Shown: positions 8,383 through 16,650 of the stretch, piece after piece
Layout: every line of letters starts with the position of its first letter
How positions within the stretch are numbered: the first letter of the stretch is position 1
NCBI RefSeq assembly: GCF_002091715.1
Contig: NZ_BDAG01000040.1
Coordinates: forward strand, 1-64,000
Origin: Pseudomonas migulae NBRC 103157
GTDB taxonomy: Bacteria > Pseudomonadota > Gammaproteobacteria > Pseudomonadales > Pseudomonadaceae
Reading direction: 5' to 3'
DNA length: 64,000 bases
Translations under genes and position numbers: made by a program
The notes under the pieces: generated by a model
What the model saw: the letters and a program-made list of their open reading frames with translations, nothing else
The model's database searches: none
Told to the model about the DNA's origin: nothing

Positions 8383-9999
8383 CTAGAAGATTTGGGTGAA
8401 CAACCAATACAAACTGCCCGACAGCATAATCGCCGCCGGCAGGGTCAGCACCCAGGCCATCAGCAGATTGCGGATGGTCTTCATCTGCAAGCCGCCGCCG
8501 TTGGCGACCATGGTCCCGGCCACCCCCGAAGACAGCACGTGGGTAGTCGACACGGGCAGCCCGAACATGTCCGCCGCGCCGATGGTGAGCATGGCCACGG
8601 TCTCCGCCGAGGCGCCTTGCGCATAGGTCAGGTGACTCTTGCCGATCTTCTCGCCGACCGTCACCACGATGCGTTTCCAGCCGACCATGGTGCCCAGGCC
8701 CAGCGCAATCGCTACCGCGATTTTCACCCACAGCGGGATAAACCGCGTCGAGTTGTCGATTTGCTGCTTGAACAGTTGCAGCTTGTCGCGGGTGTCGGCG
8801 TCGAAGTTGCCGACCTTGTTCTTGTCCATCAGGCGAATGGTTTCGCTGGTCAGGTACATGTCGTTACGCACGTTACTCACGGCTTCGGCGGGCACTTTGG
8901 ACAGCGAGCCGTACCCCTTGACCTCGGCGCCGATACGGCCGGTAAGCGCGGCGAGGGCCGGGATCAGTTGCGGCGTGACCTCCTTGCTGCGCACGTAGTC
9001 GGACAGCACCGGACGCGGGTCTGCCGGTGCCGGCAGCGGCGTACTTTTCACCAACGCTTGCTGGGTGACTTCGGCGACGGCGGCGAACTGCAAGGCTTGA
9101 TCGGCCGGCATGGTGCGGTTCAGCGCATAAGCCATTGGCAGCGTGCCGACCAGAATCAGCATGATCAGGCCCATGCCTTTCTGGCCATCGTTGGAACCGT
9201 GGGCGAACGACACGCCCGTGCAGGTCACGATCAGCATGCCGCGAATCCACCACGGTGGCGGCGTGTTGCCTTTCGGCGCCTTGTACAGCGCACGATTCTT
9301 GACGAAGGCGCGCAAGGCCAGCAGCAACAGCGCGGCAAAACCAAAACCGACCAGCGGCGAGAGCAGCAGCGCGTAACCGATTTTTATGGCCTGCGCCCAG
9401 TCCACGCCGCTGGTGCCGTCGCGGCCATTCATCAGGGCATTGGCCACACCGACACCAATGATCGAACCGATCAGTGTGTGTGATGAAGACGCGGGTAAAC
9501 CCAGCCACCAAGTGCCGAGGTTCCACAGAATCGCGGCGATCAGCAGGGCGAAAATCATCGCGAACCCGGCGGACGAACCGACTTGCAGAATCAGCTCCAC
9601 CGGCAGCAGGGCAATGATGCCGAACGCCACTGCGCCGCTGGACAGCAATACCCCGAGGAAATTGAAGAACCCCGACCAGGCCACCGCGACATTCGGTGGC
9701 ATCGAGTTGGTGTAAATCACCGTGGCCACCGCGTTGGCGGTGTCGTGGAAACCGTTGACGAACTCAAAACCCAGCGCGATCAGCAGCGCCACGCCCAGCA
9801 ACAGAAATGGCGTCCAGGTGGTGACCACCGTACCGAGTTCGCTCATGTCGTGCATCAGGCTGTACGCGGTGAACAGCAGTCCGCAGGCCAGCACGCCGAA
9901 GAAAATTACCAGGGTGAACAGGCCAGGTTTCTTGTCGAACTGCGGTCTGGCGCCGCTGGCGGGAGCCTGAGTCTGGACGGTGTAGGAAGGCGTAGCCAT
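8383..9999 (-). CDS. Inorganic phosphate transporter, PitA type
   Basis: 538 residues. Two PiT signature repeats are present: GFEFVNGFHDTANAVATVIYT near the N terminus and AADMFGLPVSTTHVLSSGVAGTM near the C terminus, separated by a long polar region (about residues 300-420). Low-affinity, proton-coupled uptake of metal-phosphate through the inner membrane. I start at the ATG at 9999 (MATPSYT); the TTG nine bases upstream is less likely. It converges with the PACE gene. Confidence 0.92.
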   Translation of the reverse strand: MATPSYTVQTQAPASGARPQFDKKPGLFTLVIFFGVLACGLLFTAYSLMHDMSELGTVVTTWTPFLLLGVALLIALGFEFVNGFHDTANAVATVIYTNSMPPNVAVAWSGFFNFLGVLLSSGAVAFGIIALLPVELILQVGSSAGFAMIFALLIAAILWNLGTWWLGLPASSSHTLIGSIIGVGVANALMNGRDGTSGVDWAQAIKIGYALLLSPLVGFGFAALLLLALRAFVKNRALYKAPKGNTPPPWWIRGMLIVTCTGVSFAHGSNDGQKGMGLIMLILVGTLPMAYALNRTMPADQALQFAAVAEVTQQALVKSTPLPAPADPRPVLSDYVRSKEVTPQLIPALAALTGRIGAEVKGYGSLSKVPAEAVSNVRNDMYLTSETIRLMDKNKVGNFDADTRDKLQLFKQQIDNSTRFIPLWVKIAVAIALGLGTMVGWKRIVVTVGEKIGKSHLTYAQGASAETVAMLTIGAADMFGLPVSTTHVLSSGVAGTMVANGGGLQMKTIRNLLMAWVLTLPAAIMLSGSLYWLFTQIF

Positions 10000-10127
10000 G
10001 ACGGGCAATCCTGGGGAGGGAAGGAGTGTCGCCCATGATCGTTGCTGGATGTTACAGAGGAGTTGCGTTAAGTCAGGGTTTGGGGTTTTTGTCGTTTCGT
10101 TGATCTAAAAGCAGAATCTTTTTGATC

Positions 10128-11150
10128 TTAATAATCCTGGCGCTTGCGAAACGCCCACCGCCCTGCAATCAAGGTAAACGTCGCGACCAAGGCCACCAGA
10201 ATCCAGAACCCCTCCGGATCCTGGGAAAGCGGCACGCCCCCCACGTTCATGCCAAAAAAACCGGCAATGATGTTGATCGGCAACGCCAGCACCGTCACCA
10301 CCGTCAGGGTAAACAGCGTGCGGTTGCTTTGCTCGTTGAGGTTGGCGGCAATCTCTTCCTGCAACAGCTTGATCCGCTCACCCAATGCCGTGAGGTCGTT
10401 GATGATCAGTGCGAACTCCTCGGTGGATTTGCGCAACTCCTTCACGTCTTCCTTCTGCAACCATTGCGGCGGGCGATTGAGCAAGCGCAGCAACGAGCCC
10501 GGCTCCAGCGCCAGCAGCCGTTGCAAACGCACCAGCACCCGGCGATTGGCGCCCAGCTCGGCGCGGTTGGTCGACAGCCGCGAAGACAGCAACTCATCTT
10601 CGATCTGATCGACACTGAGGCTGGTCTTTCGCACGATCTGCGTCAGCACTTCACCCTGATCACGCAGCAAATGCACCAGTAATTCCAGCGGCGAGCGAAA
10701 GCATTCACCGGCCTTCACCGACGAACGCAGCTTGTCCACCGAGTGCAGCGGTTGCAGGCGCGCGCTGATGATCAGCCGGCTGCGGGCGCACACCCACAGC
10801 GTCGACACATCCGAGGAGACCATACTGCTGAGGTTGAACACCACGTCGTTGACCACCGCCAGCAAGGCCGAATCGACATGCTCGATGCGCGTCGAGCGCG
10901 AGCCTTCATGCAAGGCTTCGAAAAACTCGTCGGGCAATTCCAGATGACTTTTCATCCAGCGTTCGCACGCGGCGTGAGCGAGGTTCAGGTGCAACCAGAG
11001 AAACTCATCGCTGTCGCCCGGCTGCTGCAGGGACCGCAACGCCATGGCCGAATCGATTTCCCGACCGCGTTCGCCGGGACGAAAACTGAAACCGTACAGC
11101 AGACCGAACAGGTCCGGGTCGCGATGGCTTTGGTCGATGCTGTGGTTCAT
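10128..11150 (-). CDS. zntB: Zinc transporter ZntB (CorA superfamily)
   Basis: 340 residues. A long cytoplasmic funnel domain is followed by two C-terminal membrane helices separated by the pore signature GMN (IAGFFGMNVGGVP, about residue 300). The short GGVP-type loop after GMN and the overall length fit ZntB rather than the magnesium channel CorA. Start taken at the ATG at 11150 (MNHSIDQ), with GAGACCTC upstream; a TTG 12 bases earlier is in frame. Confidence 0.85.
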   Translation of the reverse strand: MNHSIDQSHRDPDLFGLLYGFSFRPGERGREIDSAMALRSLQQPGDSDEFLWLHLNLAHAACERWMKSHLELPDEFFEALHEGSRSTRIEHVDSALLAVVNDVVFNLSSMVSSDVSTLWVCARSRLIISARLQPLHSVDKLRSSVKAGECFRSPLELLVHLLRDQGEVLTQIVRKTSLSVDQIEDELLSSRLSTNRAELGANRRVLVRLQRLLALEPGSLLRLLNRPPQWLQKEDVKELRKSTEEFALIINDLTALGERIKLLQEEIAANLNEQSNRTLFTLTVVTVLALPINIIAGFFGMNVGGVPLSQDPEGFWILVALVATFTLIAGRWAFRKRQDY

Positions 11151-11181
11151 GAGGTCTCGCAAAGGGGGGGCTTTGTCTCTC

Positions 11182-11275
11182 GTAGGCGCGAGCTTGCTCG
11201 CGATGAACGCAAGGACACCGCGTTGATCCTTCTACGCGGTGTTTTCGTTAACGACCATCGCGAGCAAGCCCGCCC
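11182..11275. repeat. REPIN, degenerate/mixed type
   Basis: The left arm GTAGGCGCGAGCTTGCTCGC pairs with ATCGCGAGCAAGCCCGCC. The spacer carries a second palindrome (ACACCGCGT / ACGCGGTGT). It lies upstream of zntB. Confidence 0.8.
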
Positions 11276-11384
11276 GCATCATCGCAAGGCGCCTTGACAG
11301 TTTTGTGACAGCTTCGTGGGGCTGGCCAAGTGCCTTCTACCGACGGTCGGAACCGCTCAAGAACGGTCCTGACACGCCGATCTC

Positions 11385-11472
11385 GTAGGAGCCGGCTTGC
11401 TGGCGATAGCGTCCGGCCAGTCGAAAATATGTCGACTGGCCGGACGCTATCGCCAGCAAGCCGGCTCCTACA
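11385..11472. repeat. REPIN, type A
   Basis: GTAGGAGCCGGCTTGCTGGC and its inverse flank a perfectly palindromic spacer (AGCGTCCGGCCAGTCGA / TCGACTGGCCGGACGCT), which gives a stem of about 38 bp. Together with the element at 11182 it fills most of the 416-bp gap between zntB and the chemoreceptor. Confidence 0.92.
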
Positions 11473-11566
11473 AAAGCATGCGTTAGACGCTGTAGACAGG
11501 GAATGTCCAGACCATTTTCACGCCTCTTCAGGGCGTTCCTCATTCCTGTCATGAGTACCTTTCCCA

Positions 11567-13192
11567 ATGTTTTTGCAAAAGTCCTTGAGAGCGCAAATTC
11601 TCGCTCTGCTGAGCGGCAGCCTGTTTGCAATGCTGCTGATCGCTCTGGCCTGCTTTCATTTTCTGTCCGGCGGCGTTCAGAACTACGCGAACCTGATCGA
11701 CGGCCCGCTGCACACTTCGCAATTGATCGATGAAGCCAACCTGCAATTCAAGGTGCAGGTTCAGGAATGGAAAAACGTCCTGCTGCGCGGCAAGCAACCG
11801 GCGGACCTGGACAAGTACTGGAAGCAGTTCGAAGACCGCCAACGCGATGTGCAGGGCATCCTCGGCGAACTGGCCGGGCAAAAGGGCATCGAGCCGCCAC
11901 TCAAGACCCGCATCGAACGCTTGCGTGAAGAACATCGTCAGTTGGGTTCGGCGTACCAAAAGGGCCGCGATGCCTACGTGGCGGCCGGCGCCGATCCAAC
12001 CGCGGGCGACACCGCGGTCAAGGGCATGGACCGGGCGACCAGCGATCAGATGAGCGAACTGGTCAGTGAATTGCGCAAGCAGGGCGTCGAACAGTCGAAG
12101 CTGATCAGCGCCAGCGCCGATCGCACTGTGTTGCTGGGCAGCATCGTGATGCTCGCATCGGGTCTGTTGATCGGCCTGTTGAGCCTGTGGCTGGTCAACC
12201 GCAACCTGGTCGAGCCGATTCGCAAACTGATCGACTACGTGGCGCAACTCAGTCAGGGCAAGTTTGCCGAGCGCGTGGCCAGCACCCGCCAGGATGAGCT
12301 GGGCAAACTGGCGATCGCGGCCAACACACTGCGCGATTTCCTTGCTGACACCTTCAGCCGCTTGCAGGTCAGTACCAAGGACCTGGACGGCGCCAGCAGT
12401 GAGTTGAAAGCGATCGCCGGCCTCATGGCCAGCGGCACCAACGAGCAGTTCAACCGCACCGATCAGGTCGCCACGGCGATGAACGAAATGTCCGCCACCG
12501 CGCAGGAAGTCGCGCGCCACGCCGCCGACGCCGCGCGTGCCGCCGACGATGCCGACCAGTCCGCCCAGCAAGGCGAAAAAGTCATGCAGGGCACCATCCA
12601 CACCATCACTCGCATGCGCGGTGAAATCGCCAACACGGCGACGGTCATTCGACAGCTGGAAACCGACAGCGGCCGCATCGGCAAGGTACTGGAAGTGATT
12701 CGCGGCATCGCCGAGCAGACCAACTTGCTGGCGCTCAACGCCGCCATCGAAGCCGCCCGTGCCGGTGAAGCCGGGCGCGGTTTCGCAGTGGTGGCCGATG
12801 AAGTCCGTAGCCTGGCCCAGCGCACGGCGGCGTCGATCATCGAGATCAACCAGATCATCCAGACCGTGCAAACCGGTGCGGTGGACGCGGCGCAGGCGAT
12901 AGAGAGTGGCCAGTCGCGCAGCGAAGAAAGCGTCCAGCAAGTGACCGAGGCCGGTGCGATGCTGGAGCGTATCACCCACGCCGTGGAAGCCATCCGCGAC
13001 ATGAACCGCCAGATCGCTACCGCTGCCGAAGAGCAGACCTCAGTCGCCGAAGACATCTCGCGCAATCTCACCGAGATCACCAGCATCGCCAGCACCAACC
13101 TGGACAACGTTCAACGCACCGAAGCGGCCAGTCACAACTTGCACGGGTTGTCCGGGCAACTGAATGAAGTGACGGCGCGCCTGAGCGCGTAA
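11567..13192 (+). CDS. Methyl-accepting chemotaxis protein
   Basis: 541 residues. A membrane helix at about 8-32 is followed by a periplasmic four-helix-type sensor domain to about residue 185, a second membrane helix (VLLGSIVMLASGLLIGLLSL), a HAMP linker (RNLVEPIRKLIDY) and the cytoplasmic coiled-coil signalling hairpin. The hairpin tip is the conserved IRGIAEQTNLLALNAAIEAA. Signals through CheA/CheW. The ligand is unknown. The ribosome-binding site is weak, but the N-terminal MFLQKSLRAQI is typical of this family. Confidence 0.93.
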   Translation: MFLQKSLRAQILALLSGSLFAMLLIALACFHFLSGGVQNYANLIDGPLHTSQLIDEANLQFKVQVQEWKNVLLRGKQPADLDKYWKQFEDRQRDVQGILGELAGQKGIEPPLKTRIERLREEHRQLGSAYQKGRDAYVAAGADPTAGDTAVKGMDRATSDQMSELVSELRKQGVEQSKLISASADRTVLLGSIVMLASGLLIGLLSLWLVNRNLVEPIRKLIDYVAQLSQGKFAERVASTRQDELGKLAIAANTLRDFLADTFSRLQVSTKDLDGASSELKAIAGLMASGTNEQFNRTDQVATAMNEMSATAQEVARHAADAARAADDADQSAQQGEKVMQGTIHTITRMRGEIANTATVIRQLETDSGRIGKVLEVIRGIAEQTNLLALNAAIEAARAGEAGRGFAVVADEVRSLAQRTAASIIEINQIIQTVQTGAVDAAQAIESGQSRSEESVQQVTEAGAMLERITHAVEAIRDMNRQIATAAEEQTSVAEDISRNLTEITSIASTNLDNVQRTEAASHNLHGLSGQLNEVTARLSA

Positions 13193-13208
13193 GGCATTAC
13201 CGGAACGC

Positions 13209-13245
13209 AAAAAAGCCGCACGATCCGAAAATCGTGCGGCTTTTT
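13209..13245. terminator. Bidirectional intrinsic terminator
   Basis: AAAAAAGCCGCACGAT / ATCGTGCGGCTTTTT forms a 12-bp stem with a tiny loop and U-tracts on both strands. It serves the chemoreceptor gene and the convergent PepSY gene. Confidence 0.9.
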
Positions 13246-13254
13246 ATGTGTGAA

Positions 13255-13563
13255 TCAGTTGTCTTGCTTGTTCTTCAGGACTTCGCCGGTGGCGGCGTTC
13301 AGGTCCACGTCCCATTCAACGCCTTTGGCGTCTTTGAGTTCAACTTCGTACTCGTAGAGGGTGGAGTGTTTGTCGAGGTCGCTGTCGGTAATCGTGGCAC
13401 CCGGGTGCAACTTCAGCACGATCTGGTTCAGCTCTTCCAGCGGCTTGATCTTGCCGTCCTTGACCAGCTGCGGGATCTCATTGACGGGAACATCAGCCGC
13501 TTGGGCCAAGCCAGCAGTAAGGGTCAGGGCGGCAGCGGTGAACAGGGCAGTCAAAGTCTTCAT
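13255..13563 (-). CDS. Secreted PepSY-domain protein
   Basis: 102 residues. A signal peptide (MKTLTALFTAAALTLTAGLAQA, cleavage after AQA) precedes one PepSY domain with the typical end YEYEVELKDAKGVEWDVDLNAATGEVL. PepSY domains are thought to inhibit or chaperone proteases and often belong to metal- or cation-responsive regulons. GGAAAGAACCTC precedes the ATG. A two-copy response-regulator direct repeat lies 54-69 bp upstream of the start. Confidence 0.88.
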   Translation of the reverse strand: MKTLTALFTAAALTLTAGLAQAADVPVNEIPQLVKDGKIKPLEELNQIVLKLHPGATITDSDLDKHSTLYEYEVELKDAKGVEWDVDLNAATGEVLKNKQDN

Positions 13564-13616
13564 GAGGTTCTTTCCTTGGGTGAGCCGTTTAAGTGAGCCC
13601 AGATTAACTGTGGCAA

Positions 13617-13632
13617 CTTAATTCAGGCTTAA
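13617..13632 (-). promoter_or_regulatory. OmpR-family direct repeat TTAAG-N6-TTAAG upstream of PepSY gene
   Basis: On the minus strand the sequence TTAAG-CCTGAA-TTAAG is an exact direct repeat with 11-bp period. It matches the binding consensus I recall for BqsR/CarR (TTAAG-N6-TTAAG) and the closely related PmrA box. The position relative to the PepSY start suits an activator site. Which response regulator binds it is inference. Confidence 0.6.
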
Positions 13633-13641
13633 TTCCTGGAG

Positions 13642-13723
13642 CATCGCCAGCAAGCCGGCTCCTATAGGTCCGTGTCGTTCGTAACTAACGACTCAACCTT
13701 GTAGGAGCCGGCTTGCTGGCAAT
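13642..13723. repeat. REPIN, type A (inverted order)
   Basis: ATCGCCAGCAAGCCGGCTCC first, then GTAGGAGCCGGCTTGCTGGC. The pairing parts are the REP arms; the spacer carries a shorter imperfect palindrome around AGTTAC/GTAACT. Confidence 0.85.
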
Positions 13724-13743
13724 CGCGTCACCTCGTTTCTGGA

Positions 13744-14871
13744 TCAATACCCGTTGTTCTGCAACAACTGCGCAACCGTGCCCGCCGCCGGACGTTTATA
13801 GAACTTCAACAATTCGCTGGCGCGGTTGGTGAAGATGCCATCGACCCCGGCGTCCATGACTTTCTGGTAATCCACTGCGTCGTCGACGGTGTAGACGTGC
13901 ACCAACAAACCCTGATCGTGGGTGTACTGGTTCATCCACGGTTTGACCAGGTCCGAATAGCTTTGATCACCCCCCTTGGTCAGGGCCGCAGAAGGCCCGG
14001 TGCCGATCGCGCCCTGGGCCTTGGCGTACTCGACCCATTGCTGGAACTCGGCTTTGTCCTTCGGTTCCTGCTTGGCGTAATACGTGGCTTTGTCCTTGTC
14101 GCCAGATTCGGCGAACGTCACCTTGGACTTAGGCTCGATGCTGCCTTCGCCGACCCACAACAGCAGGACCTTCGGCACCTGCGGCATTTCTTTTTCCAGC
14201 AGTTCCAGGCTGCTCTTCTCGAACGTTTGCAGCACCACCTTGCCTTTACCCTGGCCGACGGCGAGTTCGCTTTTCGCCAGTTTCGAACCGGCCGGGCTCA
14301 ACCAGCCGCGGTCCTGAAGTTTTTCCTTGAGGTCACGCTCGATGCCGGGGAATTGCTTGGGTTCTTTGGTTTCGATGTACAAGCCGGGCTTGTGCAACGG
14401 GTTGCCCTGGGCGATGTCGATGATTTCGTCGAGGGTCAGGATTTTCAGACCGGCGAAAGCAGGACGCGCGCGGTCCGGGTAAGCGCTGTTGAACCAGCTG
14501 CCGGCATCGAGGGTTTTCAGTTCGGCGATGGTGAACGCGTTGGCCGGGCTGTCCTTGCGCTCAGGGAATTTGCTGGCGACGTCGGTGGTGCGTTGCAGGT
14601 TGTTGTCGTGCAGGGCAAACAGCACGCCGTCCTTGCTGCGTTGCAGGTCCAGTTCGAGGTAGTCGGCACCCAGGTCGCGCGCCAGTTTGTAGGCGGCGGC
14701 GGTGGACTCCGGTGCATCGAAAGACGCACCGCGGTGGGCGATCACTGCCGGGTGAGGGATGCCCGAACGGGTCGCCAGTGAGGTAGGGCTTGGCTCGCTG
14801 GCGGCCTGCGCCTGACCGAGGCCGAGCAGCATGCTCAGCAGCAGGGCGCTCTTGGTGAAAGTTACAGGCAT
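13744..14871 (-). CDS. glpQ: Periplasmic glycerophosphodiester phosphodiesterase
   Basis: 375 residues. A signal peptide (about residues 1-23, ending GQAQA) precedes a GDPD TIM barrel. Catalytic and metal motifs are HRGASFDAPESTAAAY, LELDLQRSKDGVLFALHDNNLQRTT, YIETKEP and the C-terminal DGIFTNRASELL. Hydrolyses glycerophosphodiesters from phospholipids to glycerol-3-phosphate and an alcohol. The start at 14871 has AAGGATCTCGACC upstream; an in-frame ATG ten codons earlier would put charged residues before the signal peptide. Confidence 0.9.
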   Translation of the reverse strand: MPVTFTKSALLLSMLLGLGQAQAASEPSPTSLATRSGIPHPAVIAHRGASFDAPESTAAAYKLARDLGADYLELDLQRSKDGVLFALHDNNLQRTTDVASKFPERKDSPANAFTIAELKTLDAGSWFNSAYPDRARPAFAGLKILTLDEIIDIAQGNPLHKPGLYIETKEPKQFPGIERDLKEKLQDRGWLSPAGSKLAKSELAVGQGKGKVVLQTFEKSSLELLEKEMPQVPKVLLLWVGEGSIEPKSKVTFAESGDKDKATYYAKQEPKDKAEFQQWVEYAKAQGAIGTGPSAALTKGGDQSYSDLVKPWMNQYTHDQGLLVHVYTVDDAVDYQKVMDAGVDGIFTNRASELLKFYKRPAAGTVAQLLQNNGY

Positions 14872-15092
14872 GGTCGAGATCCTTTCGCAGAGTGTTTTCA
14901 AGACGTCCCTTTTAACAACTGAGCGCCGCTTGCGCTATCGCGAGACCGACATAAACGTGTTTAAAGCGGATTTTTTCAGCGCTTTTGTGCGGTTCTTTGC
15001 AGTACTCTTGGCTCCGGCAGTTTCCCCGGCAGAGGGAACGCCCTTCAACTTGCCCGGCGTGTAAACCATTGATCACTTGTGTGAGGTTTATC

Positions 15093-15419
15093 ATGCGCAT
15101 CACTTCCCAGCTCATCTGCCAGGCCGCCGAACAGCTCAAAGGCTTCGTCGGCCTCAATCGCAAAACCGGCCAGCATATCGTGCGTTTCAGTGAAGATTCC
15201 TTCGGCATGGACGTGGCGGATGACGGCATTATTCCAGCGAGTGAATTTGTCTGGGCGCCGGGGCCGGAGCAGGCCATGACGCTCAAGCGTGAGCTGATTC
15301 AATTGTTGCTCGATCAGAACATTGATGACCGGATCAACATTACCGAGCCGTTGCGGGTGTATATGAATCGGCGGGAAGTGCCGGAGATTTCGGCGGTGCG
15401 CAGTCTAGTGCAGAGTTGA
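15093..15419 (+). CDS. Conserved-looking small protein of unknown function
   Basis: 108 residues (MRITSQLICQAAEQLKGFVG...). No membrane segment or signal peptide. Acidic and probably alpha/beta. I cannot assign a family. The ATG has GTGAGGTTTATC upstream, and the codon use is like that of the neighbours. A longer frame reaches back to 14985 but lacks a ribosome-binding site. It stands alone between glpQ (divergent) and a REP doublet. Confidence 0.7.
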   Translation: MRITSQLICQAAEQLKGFVGLNRKTGQHIVRFSEDSFGMDVADDGIIPASEFVWAPGPEQAMTLKRELIQLLLDQNIDDRINITEPLRVYMNRREVPEISAVRSLVQS

Positions 15420-15443
15420 GATTGGCAGTGTTTATGCTGGCCT

Positions 15444-15519
15444 CATCGCCGGCAAGCCAGCTCCTACAGGGTTTCGCGTCGTACATATAAACCCATGTGG
15501 GAGCGGGCTTGCTCGCGAT
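15444..15519. repeat. REP doublet of mixed types
   Basis: An inverted type-A-like arm (ATCGCCGGCAAGCCAGCTCC) is followed by a direct type-B arm (TGTGGGAGCGGGCTTGCTCG). The spacer is not palindromic, so this may be two independent REPs rather than one mobile doublet. Confidence 0.75.
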
Positions 15520-15544
15520 GACGGCCTCAAGAACACCGCATCAT

Positions 15545-15868
15545 CTACTGTTTGAACTCATAAGCCCGCTCAACCCTGCACACCCGCGTATGACACGCCG
15601 AGTACCAGGTCGAGCGCCCACGCTCACGAATCGCGCTGTGCTCGGGATGATGTTTCCACGCCAGAATCGCTGCCTCACTGGCCCAATAAGACACCGTAAT
15701 CCCGAGCCCATCCTCGCCCCGCGCCGATTCCACACCCAGAAACCCCGGCTGCTCGCGCGCCAGTTCAACCATGCGCTCGGCGGCTTCGGCGTAACCCTGA
15801 TCACCCTCGGTGCGCCGCGAAGTAAAAATCACCGCGTAGTAAGGCGGTTCTGGCATCTGGCCCATCAT
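15545..15868 (-). CDS. Antibiotic biosynthesis monooxygenase (ABM)-domain protein
   Basis: 107 residues, one dimeric alpha-beta-barrel ABM domain (YYAVIFTSRR, then LAREQPGFLGVESARGEDGLGITVSYWASEAAILAWKHH cut here into its motif parts PGFLGVES and SYWASEAAILAWK). Such enzymes oxidise aromatic or other small substrates without cofactor, or degrade haem; the substrate is unknown. The ATG at 15868 overlaps the stop of the upstream amidotransferase-like gene in ATGA, so the pair is translationally coupled. Confidence 0.83.
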   Translation of the reverse strand: MMGQMPEPPYYAVIFTSRRTEGDQGYAEAAERMVELAREQPGFLGVESARGEDGLGITVSYWASEAAILAWKHHPEHSAIRERGRSTWYSACHTRVCRVERAYEFKQ

Positions 15869-16572
15869 GATTTCTGCCTCGCACACGCTTCGATCAACGC
15901 ACTGACCAGCGGCGGCAACAGACCTTTGAGCGCAGCACGTTCAGGTTGAAACAGCGTGGCAACGAAGAACGGATGCCCACGCAATTCCACGGCCCGTAGT
16001 TCCCCCGTCGAATCGTGGCCCACAGCGGATAATTCCTGGCTCAGCAAGTCCCGTTCAAAGTCGGGATTCACACCGTAACGGCAGCGATAACCTTCACGAA
16101 TCTCGGCGCTTTCGTACGCCTTGGCGATCAACGAACCTTCAACCAGATGAATGCTGTCGACGGCTTCCACCAGTGAACAGATCAGTGGCGTGAGTAGCGC
16201 TCGCGTTGCATTGGGCGATGTCTCGCCGTGCTCGGCATCTTTCCAGCCGAGCACGTTGCGGGCGTATTCGAGTAGGGCGTGTTGAAAACCGCCACACGTG
16301 CCGAGGAACGGTCGCTGTTGTTCGCGGGCAAAGCGGATCGCTCGCAATGCACCGTCCTCATTGCGATAGGGACTGGCTGGCACACACCAGAAGCCATCGA
16401 AGTCTTTCAACGGCATGTCATCGTTGATGCGGTCGGTGGCCAACCACTCGAACTGAACGTTCAAACCTGAGTGTTCGGCCACCCTGCCGAGGGCGATGGG
16501 AATCGCCTGATGGGCGGTGACTTGCGGGTCGTAATCGCCGATCAGGGCGATGCGGATGACGGTGTATTCCAT
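15865..16572 (-). CDS. CTP-synthase C-terminal-like class I amidotransferase homologue lacking the catalytic His
   Basis: 235 residues, similar to only the glutaminase half of CTP synthase. The nucleophile elbow is present (FLGTCGGFQHALLEYARN, cysteine in GTCGG). However, the segment that in CTP synthase reads FHPEF with catalytic histidine and glutamate reads LFQPER here (HPFFVATLFQPER near the C terminus). The histidine is replaced by glutamine while the glutamate remains. It may therefore not hydrolyse glutamine. The start at 16572 has GGGAG upstream. It forms an operon with the ABM protein and is divergent from a LysR regulator. Confidence 0.8.
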   Translation of the reverse strand: MEYTVIRIALIGDYDPQVTAHQAIPIALGRVAEHSGLNVQFEWLATDRINDDMPLKDFDGFWCVPASPYRNEDGALRAIRFAREQQRPFLGTCGGFQHALLEYARNVLGWKDAEHGETSPNATRALLTPLICSLVEAVDSIHLVEGSLIAKAYESAEIREGYRCRYGVNPDFERDLLSQELSAVGHDSTGELRAVELRGHPFFVATLFQPERAALKGLLPPLVSALIEACARQKS

Positions 16573-16613
16573 GAGTGCTCCCGGCGCTTGTTGATTCCTG
16601 GAGCCCACTATAG

Positions 16614-16643
16614 ATTGGCGTTCACGCACTCAATATTGGCGTT
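16614..16643. promoter_or_regulatory. 9-bp direct repeat in the LysR/amidotransferase divergent promoter
   Basis: ATTGGCGTT occurs at 16614-16622 and again at 16635-16643, exactly 21 bp (two helical turns) apart, between the two divergent starts. Candidate regulator-binding repeat; the regulator is inferred to be the adjacent LysR protein. Confidence 0.35.
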
Positions 16644-16650
16644 ATCCCAA

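Noticed and set aside
11182..11472. Regularly spaced repeats that could be a CRISPR array
   Set aside because: They are two REPIN hairpins with palindromic spacers, not direct repeats with unique spacers.
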